Program-made: the position numbers and the translations under genes | Source of the DNA: Paenalicyclobacillus mengziensis | Lineage (GTDB): Bacteria; Bacillota; Bacilli; Alicyclobacillales; Alicyclobacillaceae | Length of the DNA: 64,000 nucleotides | Direction: 5' to 3' | Assembly (NCBI RefSeq): GCF_017298635.1 | Contig: NZ_CP071182.1 | Span: 1,674,001-1,738,000, forward strand | In this document: positions 51,235 to 60,645 of the stretch, in pieces | How the letters are laid out: the number at the start of each line of letters is the position of its first letter | Numbering within the stretch: position 1 is the stretch's first letter | The notes under the pieces: model-generated | What the model saw: only the letters and a program-made list of their open reading frames with translations | The model's database searches: none | What the model was told of the DNA's origin: nothing

Positions 51235-52623
51235 GTGACTCGTTTCGATGGAAGCGTAGGCCCGGACGAGATTCAGAAATCCCTGTCAAAAGTTTGCGAT
51301 GTCGGTGCTTTCGGTCTGATAGAAACCGGGAACGACATTTTACACAATGGACAGTCCGAACCTGTTGTATGGACGGAACCAACAGATGAAGAGCAGATGG
51401 CGGACGTCCTCAGAATGGCCAGCGAATACGGGTGGAGGGTCGGTCTCGTCGGAGCTGGTACGCAGATGGCAACGGGTCGCCTCGGAGAGCCTGTCGACGT
51501 GGTCGTACGGACTTCGCGCATGAACCGTATTTTGGAGTTCGCACCAGCAGACCTCGTGGTAACGGTACAACCCGGTGTCACGCTTGATGCCTTGCAAGCG
51601 GTGCTAGCTGAAGAAGGTAAAATGCTGCCGCTTGACCCTTGGGTGCGAGAGACAGCGACCATCGGTGGCATCTCAGCGTCAGGCATGAGTGGGCCGCGGC
51701 GAGCGCTCTATGGCACAGTGCGCGACATGGCGATTGGGCTCCGCGTGGTATATCCGGATGGAACCATGATTCGCACAGGCGGCAAGGTCGTCAAAAACGT
51801 TGCCGGATATGACATGACGAAGCTGTTTATCGGATCGTATGGAACTCTAGGTGCGATGTCCGAGTTGACATTTAAGCTGCGACCTCTACCGCTTCATCGA
51901 GAAACGGTTCTTTTGTACGGTACTGCGGAGCAGATTGGCCGTGTGCAGCACCGGCTTCTCACGTCGGTCTTGATACCATCTCGCGCGGAAGCAATGTATG
52001 CGCGTTCAGAGTGGACTTTGGCTGTGGACTGTGACGAGAATGAAACCTCTGCCCGCTACCAGACAGGTGAGTTGCTGGCCTTGGCAAAATCGGAGGGGAT
52101 GTCCTTTGATGTCCGAACGGGTGTAGATGCGGACGCCTGGTGGGAGGATGCACGCAGTTCCGTCGTCGACGCAGACCTGGTGGTACGAGTATCCGTCCCC
52201 CCGACAGAGTGGCCCTCGCTTGCCGATACGCTTACGCGACTCACGACAAGGCTGCTAGAGCGTCATGACGACGCAGGGGACGGGCGTGTTTTTCCTGGCC
52301 ATCACATCATGCGAAATGGCGAGATGGTCAACAACCGTCAACTCTTCGATGTCTGCCACAGCTTTGGTGTCACTGTTGGTGTCGGACGAATGTTTCTGAA
52401 TGGACTTTCAGACCAAGAAAGCGTGGATGTTGTTGTTAAGTTACGTGAGGCCACCAAACGGCGTAGGGGAACGGCAGTGATTGAACGGGCTGCCTACAGC
52501 GTAAGGCAGCGCATCGATCCGTTTGGGGACACCTTCGCCATGAACCCCCTTTTCCAGCGGATCAAACAGCAAATCGACCCAGGTCAAGTGCTTAGAAAAG
52601 GAATCTATGCAGGGGGAATTTGA
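51235..52623 (+). CDS. glcE: Glycolate oxidase FAD-binding subunit GlcE-like
   Basis: 462 residues of the PCMH FAD-linked oxidase fold. 'WRVGLVGAGTQMATGRLGEP' and 'WVRETATIGGISASGMSGPR' form the FAD pocket, with 'GGKVVKNVAGYDMTKLFIGS' following. It matches GlcE rather than GlcD in lacking the long C-terminal domain signature. The GTG 51235 has GGAGG 8 nt upstream. First of glcE-glcF-glcD, all touching. The complex should oxidise glycolate (or lactate) and pass electrons to the membrane quinone. Confidence 0.9.
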   Translation: MTRFDGSVGPDEIQKSLSKVCDVGAFGLIETGNDILHNGQSEPVVWTEPTDEEQMADVLRMASEYGWRVGLVGAGTQMATGRLGEPVDVVVRTSRMNRILEFAPADLVVTVQPGVTLDALQAVLAEEGKMLPLDPWVRETATIGGISASGMSGPRRALYGTVRDMAIGLRVVYPDGTMIRTGGKVVKNVAGYDMTKLFIGSYGTLGAMSELTFKLRPLPLHRETVLLYGTAEQIGRVQHRLLTSVLIPSRAEAMYARSEWTLAVDCDENETSARYQTGELLALAKSEGMSFDVRTGVDADAWWEDARSSVVDADLVVRVSVPPTEWPSLADTLTRLTTRLLERHDDAGDGRVFPGHHIMRNGEMVNNRQLFDVCHSFGVTVGVGRMFLNGLSDQESVDVVVKLREATKRRRGTAVIERAAYSVRQRIDPFGDTFAMNPLFQRIKQQIDPGQVLRKGIYAGGI

Positions 52624-53964
52624 ATGACGAAGGTAGAACCGGAATTGGTTCAGATGACCCGAGAGACGTCGTTTCTCTTTACCGATGCGCCGGAAGAGGA
52701 CAAATACTCCGTCTGTGTCCACTGCGGATTTTGTCTTGAGGTCTGCCCAACCTATCAGGAACTTGGCGACGAGAATCACTCGCCGCGTGGGCGCGTGCTG
52801 CTGATTAGAGAGGCTGCAGAGGGGGAATTGCCACTCGATGATTCGGTGATAGACCCGGTCTTTACATGCCTCGACTGTCGTGCCTGCGAGACCGTTTGCC
52901 CGTCCGGTGTGCAGGTGGGATCGCTGATTGAGACCGCTCGCGGCCAGGTCTACGCTGCCAAACCTCCTACAGGGAAGGCGGGTCTCTTGCATCGGCTGTT
53001 TTTGCGTGGCGTCTTTACGCATCCAAAGCGCCTGCAGAGCGTCGGCAAACTGATTCGCTTTTACCAGAAATCTGGGCTAAGAACAATTGCGCGAAATACG
53101 GGTGCACTTCGCCTGCTGCCAAAAGGCGCGCGTGAGATGGAGGCTGTCCTCCCACAGATTCCAGAAGCCTCTGCGCTTCAGTCCCTGCCGGAACGGATGT
53201 CTGCGTCCGGGACTCGCAAAGGAACGGGCGCTTTGTTCACAGGCTGTGTGATGGACATATTTTTCTCCAATATTAACGAGGCGACAGCCCGAGTTGCGGT
53301 GAAAAACGGCCTTGACGTCGTCGTACCGCAGGAACAGGTGTGCTGCGGTGCACTTCAAATCCACGCGGGTGACCGGGAGCAGGCACGGAAACTGGCCCGT
53401 CACAACATCGACGTCTTTCTCGAATCGGACGCAGACTACATCATCATCAACGCGGCTGGCTGTGGTGCGGCGCTGAAGGAGTACGCGGACCTGTTTCGTG
53501 ACGATAGGATTTACGAACAGCGCGCTCACCAGTTCTCAGCGAAAGTGAGAGATATCTCCGAACTGTTAGTGGAGATTGGGTTTGAGACCCCGACCGGGCG
53601 CGTAGAGAGAACGGTCACCTATCACGACGCATGTCATCTCTGTCACGCGCAGGGGATTCGGTCACAGCCGCGGCAACTCCTTCACTCCATTCCTGGCCTT
53701 CAATTGGTTGACTTGCCAGACTCGGAACGTTGCTGTGGCAGTGCCGGGATTTACAACCTCACACACCCGGAAATGGCGGGGGCCTTGCTGGAACGAAAGA
53801 TGGACGACATCCCTGAAAGGGCAGATGCAGTGGTCATGGGCAACCCGGGGTGTATGATGCAGATTCGGCTTGGGGTGCACAAGCGTGGGAGAAGTCTTAA
53901 CGTCCTGCACACGGTGGAACTGCTCGACCAAGCGTACGGGGAAGAGGTGAGCCCGCGTGGTTGA
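52624..53964 (+). CDS. glcF: Glycolate oxidase iron-sulfur subunit GlcF-like
   Basis: 446 residues. Two ferredoxin-type motifs 'CVHCGFCLEVCPTY' and 'CLDCRACETVCPSG' bind 4Fe-4S clusters; two CCG domains follow ('EQVCCGALQIHAGD', 'SERCCGSAGIYN'). It begins one base after the glcE stop and overlaps glcD by 8 bp. It should pass electrons from the flavin subunits to the respiratory chain. Confidence 0.93.
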   Translation: MTKVEPELVQMTRETSFLFTDAPEEDKYSVCVHCGFCLEVCPTYQELGDENHSPRGRVLLIREAAEGELPLDDSVIDPVFTCLDCRACETVCPSGVQVGSLIETARGQVYAAKPPTGKAGLLHRLFLRGVFTHPKRLQSVGKLIRFYQKSGLRTIARNTGALRLLPKGAREMEAVLPQIPEASALQSLPERMSASGTRKGTGALFTGCVMDIFFSNINEATARVAVKNGLDVVVPQEQVCCGALQIHAGDREQARKLARHNIDVFLESDADYIIINAAGCGAALKEYADLFRDDRIYEQRAHQFSAKVRDISELLVEIGFETPTGRVERTVTYHDACHLCHAQGIRSQPRQLLHSIPGLQLVDLPDSERCCGSAGIYNLTHPEMAGALLERKMDDIPERADAVVMGNPGCMMQIRLGVHKRGRSLNVLHTVELLDQAYGEEVSPRG

Positions 53965-55525
53965 ACAAGTGGACTTGGCTGGAAAGGCTGAACTGGTTGA
54001 GGCGATGCAGCGCATCGTTGGCAAGCATAATGTGATTCATGAGCCACACCGGCTGCACGTGTTTAGCTGTGACGGTTATGTGGCAAAGCAAGCCTTGCCG
54101 CGAGCGGTTGTGTATCCGAGCAACACGGAGGAAGTGGCGGCGGTCGTCAGGTGGCTGCATCAGCACAAGGTCCCGTTTTTACCGCGCGGCGCAGGTACTG
54201 GGCTGAGCGGCGGGGCCATTCCGCTGAACGGCGAGGTCATCATTAGCCTCGTGAAGATGCGAAAACTGCTCTCCGTGGACTTTGATAACCTGCGCGCCGT
54301 CGTCCAACCTGGGCTTGTCAATTTGACCTTGACGAAAAAGATTATGGGCGATGGCTACTATTATGCACCGGACCCGTCGAGTCAGTCCGCCTGCACGATT
54401 GGCGGGAACCTGGCGGAGAACGCGGGCGGATCACACTGCCTGAAGTACGGTGTCACCACAAACCACATTGTGGCCGCAAAGTTTGTCTTGCCGGATGGCG
54501 AAGTTCTCGATGTGGGTTCTCCGTTTGGCGATCCGATTGGTTACGATGTCCTCGGACTCATCGTCGGATCGGAGGGGACGCTCGGGATTGCGACGGAAAT
54601 TACCGTGCGCATTTTGAAGAAACCGCAGGCGGTCAAGACGGCCCTTGCGATGTTCGACAGGGTCGAGGATGCGTCGAACACAGTGAGCGCCATCATTGGC
54701 GCGGGCATCATTCCTGCTGCTATCGAGATGATGGATCAGTTGGCGATGCAGGCCGTCGACAAAAGCAACTACCACGTCGGCTATCCGACGGACATCGAAG
54801 CGGTGCTGCTGATTGAAGTGGACGGTTTGGCAGCGGGGCTCGAAGAGGACGCGGCGCGCATCGTCGATATTTGCGCGCAAAATCACGTGCGGATGGTGAA
54901 AATCGCAGAGGATGACGCAGAGCGCGCACTCTGGTGGAGTAGCCGCAAGATGGCGTTTGGCGCGATTGGTCGGGTGTCGCCGGACTACATCGTGCAGGAC
55001 GGTGTCATTCCACGTACAAGGTTAACCGAAGTGTTGCAGCGGATCGAGGAGATAAGCCGAGAGTCTGGTCTTCCTATCGCCAATGTGTTTCACGCGGGGG
55101 ATGGCAATTTGCACCCGCTCATCTGCTATGACTCGCGAATTCCCGGAGATACAGAAAAGGCCATTCAGGTCGGTTCCGAGGTCTTACAGGTTTGTGTCGA
55201 TGTCGGGGGAACCATCACGGGGGAGCACGGAGTCGGGATTGAGAAGATAGAGGATATGCGCTATCAGTTTCAGGACGAGGACCTTCGTGCACAGATAGCC
55301 ATCCGAGAAGCATTTAATCCGCTTGACCTATGCAACTCTGGGAAACTGATTCCAACGCCGGGGCGGTGCGCGGAAATCAAAGAAGCAAAGTGGACCGCCA
55401 TCGCGCGAAACGCGCACGTGTTTGAACGACTTGAAGAGCAGACTGCAGTCACGGCGCCGCCGCAGAACGGATCGACACTCCGGCAGCCAGGGGAGCTTCA
55501 GGACCCATCGGGGGACGAGTGCTGA
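53957..55525 (+). CDS. glcD: Glycolate oxidase FAD subunit GlcD-like
   Basis: 522 residues: FAD-binding PCMH domain ('VPFLPRGAGTGLSGGAIPLN', 'SQSACTIGGNLAENAGGSHC') and a C-terminal FAD-oxidase domain with 'NVFHAGDGNLHPLICYD' and 'GGTITGEHGVGIEKIE'. The C-terminal 40 residues are extra compared with usual GlcD. GTG start inside the glcF end, with GAGGTGA upstream. Palindromic repeat cluster 3 follows its stop. Confidence 0.94.
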   Translation: MVEQVDLAGKAELVEAMQRIVGKHNVIHEPHRLHVFSCDGYVAKQALPRAVVYPSNTEEVAAVVRWLHQHKVPFLPRGAGTGLSGGAIPLNGEVIISLVKMRKLLSVDFDNLRAVVQPGLVNLTLTKKIMGDGYYYAPDPSSQSACTIGGNLAENAGGSHCLKYGVTTNHIVAAKFVLPDGEVLDVGSPFGDPIGYDVLGLIVGSEGTLGIATEITVRILKKPQAVKTALAMFDRVEDASNTVSAIIGAGIIPAAIEMMDQLAMQAVDKSNYHVGYPTDIEAVLLIEVDGLAAGLEEDAARIVDICAQNHVRMVKIAEDDAERALWWSSRKMAFGAIGRVSPDYIVQDGVIPRTRLTEVLQRIEEISRESGLPIANVFHAGDGNLHPLICYDSRIPGDTEKAIQVGSEVLQVCVDVGGTITGEHGVGIEKIEDMRYQFQDEDLRAQIAIREAFNPLDLCNSGKLIPTPGRCAEIKEAKWTAIARNAHVFERLEEQTAVTAPPQNGSTLRQPGELQDPSGDEC

Positions 55526-55555
55526 GATGCAGGATTATGCGGTTCAGTCACTTAT

Positions 55556-55633
55556 AATAACGCGCCAGGAGCGCGCTATTTCCGCTAGACCTGTTTCGGG
55601 GCAGGCAGAATAGCGCGTTCCCAGCTTTTTGAC
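55556..55633. repeat. Palindromic repeat array, cluster 3 (one full unit, one decayed)
   Basis: A complete unit AATAACGCG..GCGCTATT at 55556-55580 and a half-decayed unit (AATAGCGCGTTCCCAG) at 55609, 53 bp apart, the same pitch as the outer units of clusters 1 and 2. It sits between convergent glcD and the flavin reductase gene. Confidence 0.8.
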
Positions 55634-55638
55634 TCGAC

Positions 55639-56115
55639 TCAACCACCGTAAAACAAGCCGGTTTCGGATAACGTCATCGGGCTGCCTTCCCGATGAACAC
55701 CTGCGTCTACAACTTCACCGACGAAGATAACGTGATCGCCACCGTCATACTCGTGAACAACTTTGCATTCAAACCAGGACAACGCATCTTTCAAGATTGG
55801 ACTCCCAGTGGCCTGTGTATAGAACTCGACGTCGCCAAACTTGTTTCCAACGCGGGAGACGGGCTTGAAAAAGGAGAAAGCCAGGTCTTTTTGCCCAGTT
55901 TCCAATACATTTACAGAAAACACGCCGCTGTCGTGGATGCCGTCCGTAGATGTCGTGCCCTTTTTAGCCCCGATGGCAACGAGCGGTGGTGCAAAGGAGG
56001 TTTGGGTGACCCAGTTTCCCGTAAAGGCGTTGACGTCGTCCCCAACCTTGGTGCCAATCACATATAAACCGTAAGAAATACCTCGAAGCGCTGTCTTTTT
56101 CGCTTGTTCGTCCAC
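55639..56115 (-). CDS. Flavin reductase-like domain protein
   Basis: 158-residue FMN-binding split barrel (flavin_Reduct). 'SYGLYVIGTKVGDDVNAFTG' and 'NWVTQTSFAPPLVAIGAKKG' form the flavin site, and 'HDSGVFSVNVLETGQKDLA' and 'FECKVVHEYDGGDHVIFVGE' are family-typical. Probably reduces free flavin or a related substrate using NAD(P)H. Single gene with an AGGAGGAAG site. Confidence 0.88.
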   Translation of the reverse strand: MDEQAKKTALRGISYGLYVIGTKVGDDVNAFTGNWVTQTSFAPPLVAIGAKKGTTSTDGIHDSGVFSVNVLETGQKDLAFSFFKPVSRVGNKFGDVEFYTQATGSPILKDALSWFECKVVHEYDGGDHVIFVGEVVDAGVHREGSPMTLSETGLFYGG

Positions 56116-56451
56116 TCTTCTTCCTCCTTGACCTATGCTATGGGTAATTCAGACTAGTCTAGGTGAACCATAGTTTTATCATAACGAAGTCTCCCTGTGG
56201 AATTCAAACTGCTCGGCGCAGCAACAGGAGTGACTGATGTAAGGGCTTATTGTTTTGTCTCGAGTACACCTCTTATCCGGCCGGTGTTCGATGAATGTAT
56301 TTAACTGCGTAGTTGACGGACGCATGTGTTGGATTCCCGGTTGAGGTTGCCCTGAATGAAGGAGTGGATATCGCTGGTCGTTTCATGGGGAGGTTCACTG
56401 GCATCAGTGGATAAATCGGACTTTAACCGACCGCTTTGACTGCTCCATTGT
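56116..56451. other. Gap upstream of the flavin reductase, nothing recognised
   Basis: It must carry the flavin reductase promoter. I see no gene, stable hairpin with T-run or repeat. Confidence 0.45.
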
Positions 56452-57453
56452 TCATTGGAATTGTTGCTCGGACTTGCTCAATCGCTTGCATTCGTAAAGG
56501 CGCTGGTCAGCGATTTTATAACACGCTTCGAGGGACGAGCCGTCCATACCCCACATGGCACCGCCCACACTAGCGGACAACCCATGTGAATCGGATTCGA
56601 CAGCCTCCCGAATTCGGAACATGACGGATTCGACGTCCGGTTCATCGGACTCTACTACCACCGCAAACTCGTCTCCGCCAAGACGTGCCACGAGGTCGCT
56701 GGCCCGGACATTTCGCTGGATAATTTCAGCCACTTCGCGGAGTGCTTCGTCACCCGCTGGATGTCCCTTCGTGTCGTTCACCAGCTTCAGGTCATCGAGG
56801 TCAATCAATCCGAAAATCAAGAATCGCGCGTTTTCTCTGCATTGTTCGATGAAATCTGGCAGTCTCGACTCCAAACCGCGACGATTCAGCAGTCCTGTTA
56901 GGAGGTCACGTTGGCTGGCTTCTTCTGCAATTCTGCTTGTAAGAATCAAATCCAGGGCAAGTGAAATTTGAGCTGCGCACGCATCGAGCAAAGCCATGCG
57001 CGTAAACAGTGTGAGTTGGTCTACAGCCGCTTGTGTCTTTGCAACGACAATCGCGCCAAGTGGCTTTTCTCGAGAGATTAGGGGCCAAATACCAACTTCG
57101 AGCAACCCGTACCGTTCCCAACGCGTTTGTAGTTCTCTGGGCATGTCTTCAGCAAGGATCCACCGTTCCATCAACGGCGTCATGAGGTGTAGCTTGGTAG
57201 ACACCACTTCCTCCATCAGTGACTGCAATTCCTCAATGTCATTGGCGAATGCGCCCCACGGAACGTATACAACAGGTCTTTGGGGTGTGACACCATTTAG
57301 CATGGCACGCTTTCTATAGACAAAAAAACCAGTATCAGCATCGGCAAGCTCCTGCAGATCTGCTGCGGCCGTCTCAAAGAGTTCCAATCCCCGGCGTGCC
57401 CTCGACCACTCTCTGGAACGGTGAAGAAACTCCCGTAACACGTTTGCACTCAC
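56452..57453 (-). CDS. GAF-like/GGDEF diguanylate cyclase
   Basis: About 333 residues. An N-terminal sensory region (about 1-170, GAF-like: 'AADLQELADADTGFFVYRK', 'EVGIWPLISREKPLGAIVVA') is followed by a GGDEF domain with 'RDLLTGLLNRRGLESRLP', 'LIDLDDLKLVNDTKGHPAGD' and an intact active site 'LGGDEFAVVV'. The product-inhibition I-site RxxD ('RASD') lies five residues before GGDEF. It should make c-di-GMP. GTG 57453 has a G-run site 6 nt upstream; an ATG 17 codons upstream is possible. Soluble, single gene. Confidence 0.9.
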   Translation of the reverse strand: MSANVLREFLHRSREWSRARRGLELFETAAADLQELADADTGFFVYRKRAMLNGVTPQRPVVYVPWGAFANDIEELQSLMEEVVSTKLHLMTPLMERWILAEDMPRELQTRWERYGLLEVGIWPLISREKPLGAIVVAKTQAAVDQLTLFTRMALLDACAAQISLALDLILTSRIAEEASQRDLLTGLLNRRGLESRLPDFIEQCRENARFLIFGLIDLDDLKLVNDTKGHPAGDEALREVAEIIQRNVRASDLVARLGGDEFAVVVESDEPDVESVMFRIREAVESDSHGLSASVGGAMWGMDGSSLEACYKIADQRLYECKRLSKSEQQFQ

Positions 57454-57786
57454 CCTGAGCCCCCCCAAAAAAATCCACGCTGGACAATGATTTGTGAGCA
57501 TCATCTCGAGGATGCATGTTCACCATGGAATTCTGATAACTCCTCTATTAAAATTCCCTATTATAAGTGTTTTTCCTTGTTTTACCGGATATTTTTGTGA
57601 CTGATTCGACAAAAAAACTTCATTTCCTCTTTGAAAGACTTCATATTGTCTTTACGTAGGAGAATGCTGACAAGGAGACTAGATCTCGCGGCGCGAATGG
57701 GGAGTTCTCCTGTATCGCATACTGAGTGTGGCCACTCTGGTGGTACAATTGTGTAGCTATAAGAGATGTGGTATGGAGGGATGTCA
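57454..57786. other. Gap between the diguanylate cyclase and a reductase gene
   Basis: Divergent gap that should hold both promoters. A TACAAT near 57744 could be a -10 but I find no matching -35. Nothing else is supported. Confidence 0.4.
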
Positions 57787-58659
57787 GTGACTGTTCACAA
57801 TGTTTCAGCAAAGATGTCAGGTACGTTTCTGCTTGGCGGTGACTTGAAGATTGACCGACTTGGTTACGGTGCCATGCAACTTACAGGACCTGGGATATGG
57901 GGGGAGCCTAAGAATCCTGACGAGGCTGTCCGTGTCCTGAAGCGCGCTGTTGAACTTGGCGTAACCTTCATCGACACGGCCGATTCGTATGGCCCGTTTG
58001 TGTCGGAGACGTTGATAAAAAAGGCTCTACATCCTTACCCGAAGGACCTCGTGATTGCGACAAAGGCGGGATTAACGCGATCGGGGCCTGACGATTGGCG
58101 GCCCGTCGGACGACCTGAGTACCTGCGTCAACAGGTCGAGTTGAGCTTGCGACATTTGGGTCTCGAGCGAATCGACTTGTTACAGTTACATCGAATTGAC
58201 CCGAAGGTGCCTTTAGAAGAACAGGTTGGTGAACTCGCTTTACTGCAAAAGGAAGGCAAAATCCGACACATTGGTCTAAGCGAGGTCAATGTCGAACAAA
58301 TCGAACAGGCACAAAAGACGGCTCGAATCGTTTCCGTACAAAACCTTTATAACTTAGCCAAGCGGGATGCTGAGCCAGTGCTCAGTTACTGTGAACAGCA
58401 CAATCTCGGATTCATTCCATGGTTCCCACTGGCAACCGGACAGTTGGCACGGGAAGGCGGGCCGCTCGACGAGGTCGCCAAACGGCTCGATGCAAAGCCT
58501 TCTCAGTTAGCTCTGGCCTGGTTGCTGAAAAAATCGGCGGTAATGCTGCCGATTCCGGGAACGTCCTCTGTCAGTCACCTGGAGGAAAACATTGCTGCAG
58601 CGGCAATCCAATTGAGTGAGTCGGACTTTGAAACTTTGACGAATGCCGTCAAGGGTTGA
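57787..58659 (+). CDS. Aldo/keto reductase
   Basis: About 290 residues, NAD(P)H-dependent. Tetrad residues are in '[20 protein letters not shown]' (Asp, Tyr), 'IATKAGLTR' (Lys) and '[20 protein letters not shown]' (His), all present. Cofactor end is '[17 protein letters not shown]'. It is close to the YdhF/YajO-like AKR11/12 group. GGAGGG is 6 nt before the GTG at 57787 and touches the ATG at 57781, so GTG is preferred. Third AKR of the window. Confidence 0.9.
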   Translation: MTVHNVSAKMSGTFLLGGDLKIDRLGYGAMQLTGPGIWGEPKNPDEAVRVLKRAVELGVTFIDTADSYGPFVSETLIKKALHPYPKDLVIATKAGLTRSGPDDWRPVGRPEYLRQQVELSLRHLGLERIDLLQLHRIDPKVPLEEQVGELALLQKEGKIRHIGLSEVNVEQIEQAQKTARIVSVQNLYNLAKRDAEPVLSYCEQHNLGFIPWFPLATGQLAREGGPLDEVAKRLDAKPSQLALAWLLKKSAVMLPIPGTSSVSHLEENIAAAAIQLSESDFETLTNAVKG

Positions 58660-58709
58660 GAAAGTTGGAGCGTGCGGGCCGACTCTGCTTGCGATGTTTC
58701 CTGTTTAAT

Positions 58710-58753
58710 TTGACATAACACTCGTGAACGTGTATGATAAAGACGTTCATGAG
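58710..58753 (+). promoter_or_regulatory. Cold-shock gene promoter with 11-bp inverted repeat around -10
   Basis: TTGACA (58710-58715), 17-bp spacer, TATGAT (58733-58738). CTCGTGAACGT (58721-58731) and ACGTTCATGAG (58743-58753) are 11-bp arms with one mismatch flanking the -10, like an operator. Confidence 0.8.
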
Positions 58754-58779
58754 CCATAACAATTCGTGTAAACATGTTG

Positions 58780-58823
58780 AGCCGTTCTTTTTGCGCCTCA
58801 TATGGGTGCAGAAAAGAATGGCT
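58780..58823 (+). promoter_or_regulatory. Long hairpin in the cold-shock gene 5' leader
   Basis: AGCCGTTCTTTTTGCGCC and GGGTGCAGAAAAGAATGGCT form an extended imperfect stem with a 6-nt loop, about 35 nt after the predicted start of transcription and 70 nt before the TTG. A temperature-sensitive structure is plausible for a csp leader. Confidence 0.6.
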
Positions 58824-58893
58824 TTAAATTACTCAGCAATGAACAAAAATTAATAAACAAAAATTTTGCTCAAAGAGCACAGGAGGAATTTCG

Positions 58894-59091
58894 TTGCAAC
58901 AAGGAATCGTGAAATGGTTTAACTCAGAAAAAGGTTTCGGTTTCATCCAGGTCGAAGGCGGCGAAGATGTGTTTGTACACTTCAGCGCTATTCAAAGTGA
59001 CGGCTACAAGACCCTCGAAGAAGGTCAACGTGTAACGTTTGACATCGTTCAAGGGCCTAAAGGTCCACAAGCAGCAAACGTTGTTGCCTAA
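58894..59091 (+). CDS. csp: CspA-family cold-shock protein
   Basis: 65-residue single-stranded nucleic acid chaperone. RNP1 'KGFGFIQV' and RNP2 'DVFVHFSAI' are intact and length is standard. TTG start with AGGAGG 6 nt upstream, giving '[20 protein letters not shown]'. It has its own promoter, about 150-nt leader and terminator, typical for csp genes. A YdjO-like gene and a desaturase follow, forming a small cold-response cluster. Confidence 0.96.
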   Translation: MQQGIVKWFNSEKGFGFIQVEGGEDVFVHFSAIQSDGYKTLEEGQRVTFDIVQGPKGPQAANVVA

Positions 59092-59105
59092 GCAATAAAG
59101 TGACA

Positions 59106-59150
59106 GGACTGTCCCTCTGGTACTTACCTGAAGGGCAGTCCTTTCTTTTT
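59106..59150 (+). terminator. Terminator of the cold-shock gene
   Basis: GGACTGTCCCT paired with AGGGCAGTCC (one bulge) followed by TTTCTTTTT, 15 bp past the stop. Confidence 0.88.
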
Positions 59151-59249
59151 ATCGTTGGGTTTTCGTCTTATTGGTCGGTTTCGTTTTATCGGTGGATTTT
59201 GGTCGTTGACGGATAGCGCTGGCTAAACACGGAAAGGGAGGTCTTTGCT

Positions 59250-59432
59250 ATGGGAAACTTCGGAAACCGTAGAAAACCTGTGGCTGAACAGGTTTTTGCG
59301 GACAGGATGATTTGGCAATGCACGGCCTGCAATTGTTGGTCACGGGAGGAGTTTATCTACGTTGATGAACCAACTTGTCCGGTGTGTCAGAGTAAGATGG
59401 TACACGAGCAAAAGCATATTCGGATTGAATAG
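59250..59432 (+). CDS. YdjO-like cold-inducible zinc-ribbon protein
   Basis: 60 residues with 'WQCTACNCWSREEF' and 'TCPVCQSKMV', a four-Cys zinc ribbon like that of Bacillus YdjO, annotated as cold-inducible. AAGGGAGG lies 9 nt upstream of the ATG. Between a csp gene and a desaturase, which fits a cold role. Biochemical function unknown. Confidence 0.82.
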   Translation: MGNFGNRRKPVAEQVFADRMIWQCTACNCWSREEFIYVDEPTCPVCQSKMVHEQKHIRIE

Positions 59433-59500
59433 TCAAAATCATTACCGCACTCAATGTTACTTGGCCCCCAAATGACCTCGCATCTTTTATCCTATTTCAC

Positions 59501-59533
59501 ACGAAATATTCATCTGTCATACGAAATATTCAT
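59501..59533. promoter_or_regulatory. Direct repeat 20 bp apart upstream of the desaturase
   Basis: ACGAAATATTCAT occurs at 59501 and 59521, exactly two DNA turns apart. Each contains near-palindromic GAAATATTC. Likely binding sites on one DNA face for a regulator of the desaturase gene, about 60 bp upstream of it. Confidence 0.6.
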
Positions 59534-59590
59534 TGTAAATTCAGACTCTATCCTGTTCAGTGATTTCGACAAGTCAAACAAATTGGAAAG

Positions 59591-60607
59591 GTGATGAACA
59601 TCGAAGAACTGCACTGTGACTGGCGGAAAGATATTGAACCTTATCAAAACCCTGACGTGAAAAAAAGCACGTGGCAGTTGATAAACACCGTTGTTCCTTT
59701 TTTTGCGATATGGGCTGCAGCCTATTTCAGTCTGTCTCTGTCGGTTTGGCTCACAGTGGCATTGACGATTCCTGCAGCGGGGTTTCTGATTCGAATATTT
59801 ATCATTTTCCATGATTGCTGTCACCATTCGTTCTTCAAAAGTCACCTGGCGAACGAAATTGTCGGCATATTGACGGGGCTCCTCGCTTTCTTTCCGTACC
59901 ATCAGTGGAAGTATGAGCACAACGTTCACCACGCTGGAAATGGCAACTTAAACCGAAGAGGAATTGGGGACATCATGACCCTAACCGTACAGGAATACCA
60001 GGCTAGGTCCAAGTTTGGCAAATTGCTGTATCGGTTATACCGTAACCCCGTGGTCATGTTTGGGCTCGGTCCAATCTTCTTGGTTTTGCTGCAATACAGG
60101 GCCAACAGGAAAGGAGCCGGTCGGAAAGAAAGATTAAACACTTATCTCACTGATGCGGCACTGATGGCCTTTGTCGCTGTCCTTTGTTTCTTGCTCGGAT
60201 GGAGACAATTTCTCCTGATTGAAGGCCTGATTCTTTACTTGTCTGGAATTGCAGGCATTTGGTTGTTTTACGTACAACACCAGTTTGAAGACAGCTACTT
60301 TGAAAAAGCTGAAAACTGGGACTACGTGAGCGCTGCGCTGCGCGGAAGCTCCTTTTATAAGTTGCCAAAGGTGCTGCAGTGGCTAACCGGAAATATTGGA
60401 TTTCACCACATTCATCATCTCGGCCCGAGGATACCGAATTATCATTTGCAAAGTCTGTACGAGCGCAATGCATACCTGCAAACCGTTCCGACAGTGGGGC
60501 TTTTATCCAGCCTTCGAGCGCTGCGGTATCGTCTCTGGGATGAAGACACAAAACAATTTATGAGCTTTCGCAGTGCACTCTTCTTGAAGTCAAAGCAACA
60601 TATGTAA
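59591..60607 (+). CDS. Membrane fatty acid desaturase
   Basis: Di-iron acyl-lipid desaturase, 338 residues, about four to six membrane helices. The three His boxes are 'FHDCCHHSFF', 'KYEHNVHHAGNG' and 'GNIGFHHIHHLG'. It introduces double bonds into membrane lipids, a common cold response in Bacilli (Des type). GTG 59591 and ATG 59594 are both possible behind GGAAAGG. Regulation by the tandem direct repeat upstream is possible; no DesKR pair is present in the window. Confidence 0.92.
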   Translation: MMNIEELHCDWRKDIEPYQNPDVKKSTWQLINTVVPFFAIWAAAYFSLSLSVWLTVALTIPAAGFLIRIFIIFHDCCHHSFFKSHLANEIVGILTGLLAFFPYHQWKYEHNVHHAGNGNLNRRGIGDIMTLTVQEYQARSKFGKLLYRLYRNPVVMFGLGPIFLVLLQYRANRKGAGRKERLNTYLTDAALMAFVAVLCFLLGWRQFLLIEGLILYLSGIAGIWLFYVQHQFEDSYFEKAENWDYVSAALRGSSFYKLPKVLQWLTGNIGFHHIHHLGPRIPNYHLQSLYERNAYLQTVPTVGLLSSLRALRYRLWDEDTKQFMSFRSALFLKSKQHM

Positions 60608-60645
60608 AAGCCCCAGTGTCATTGTATGCGGACCACAAAACCGCC

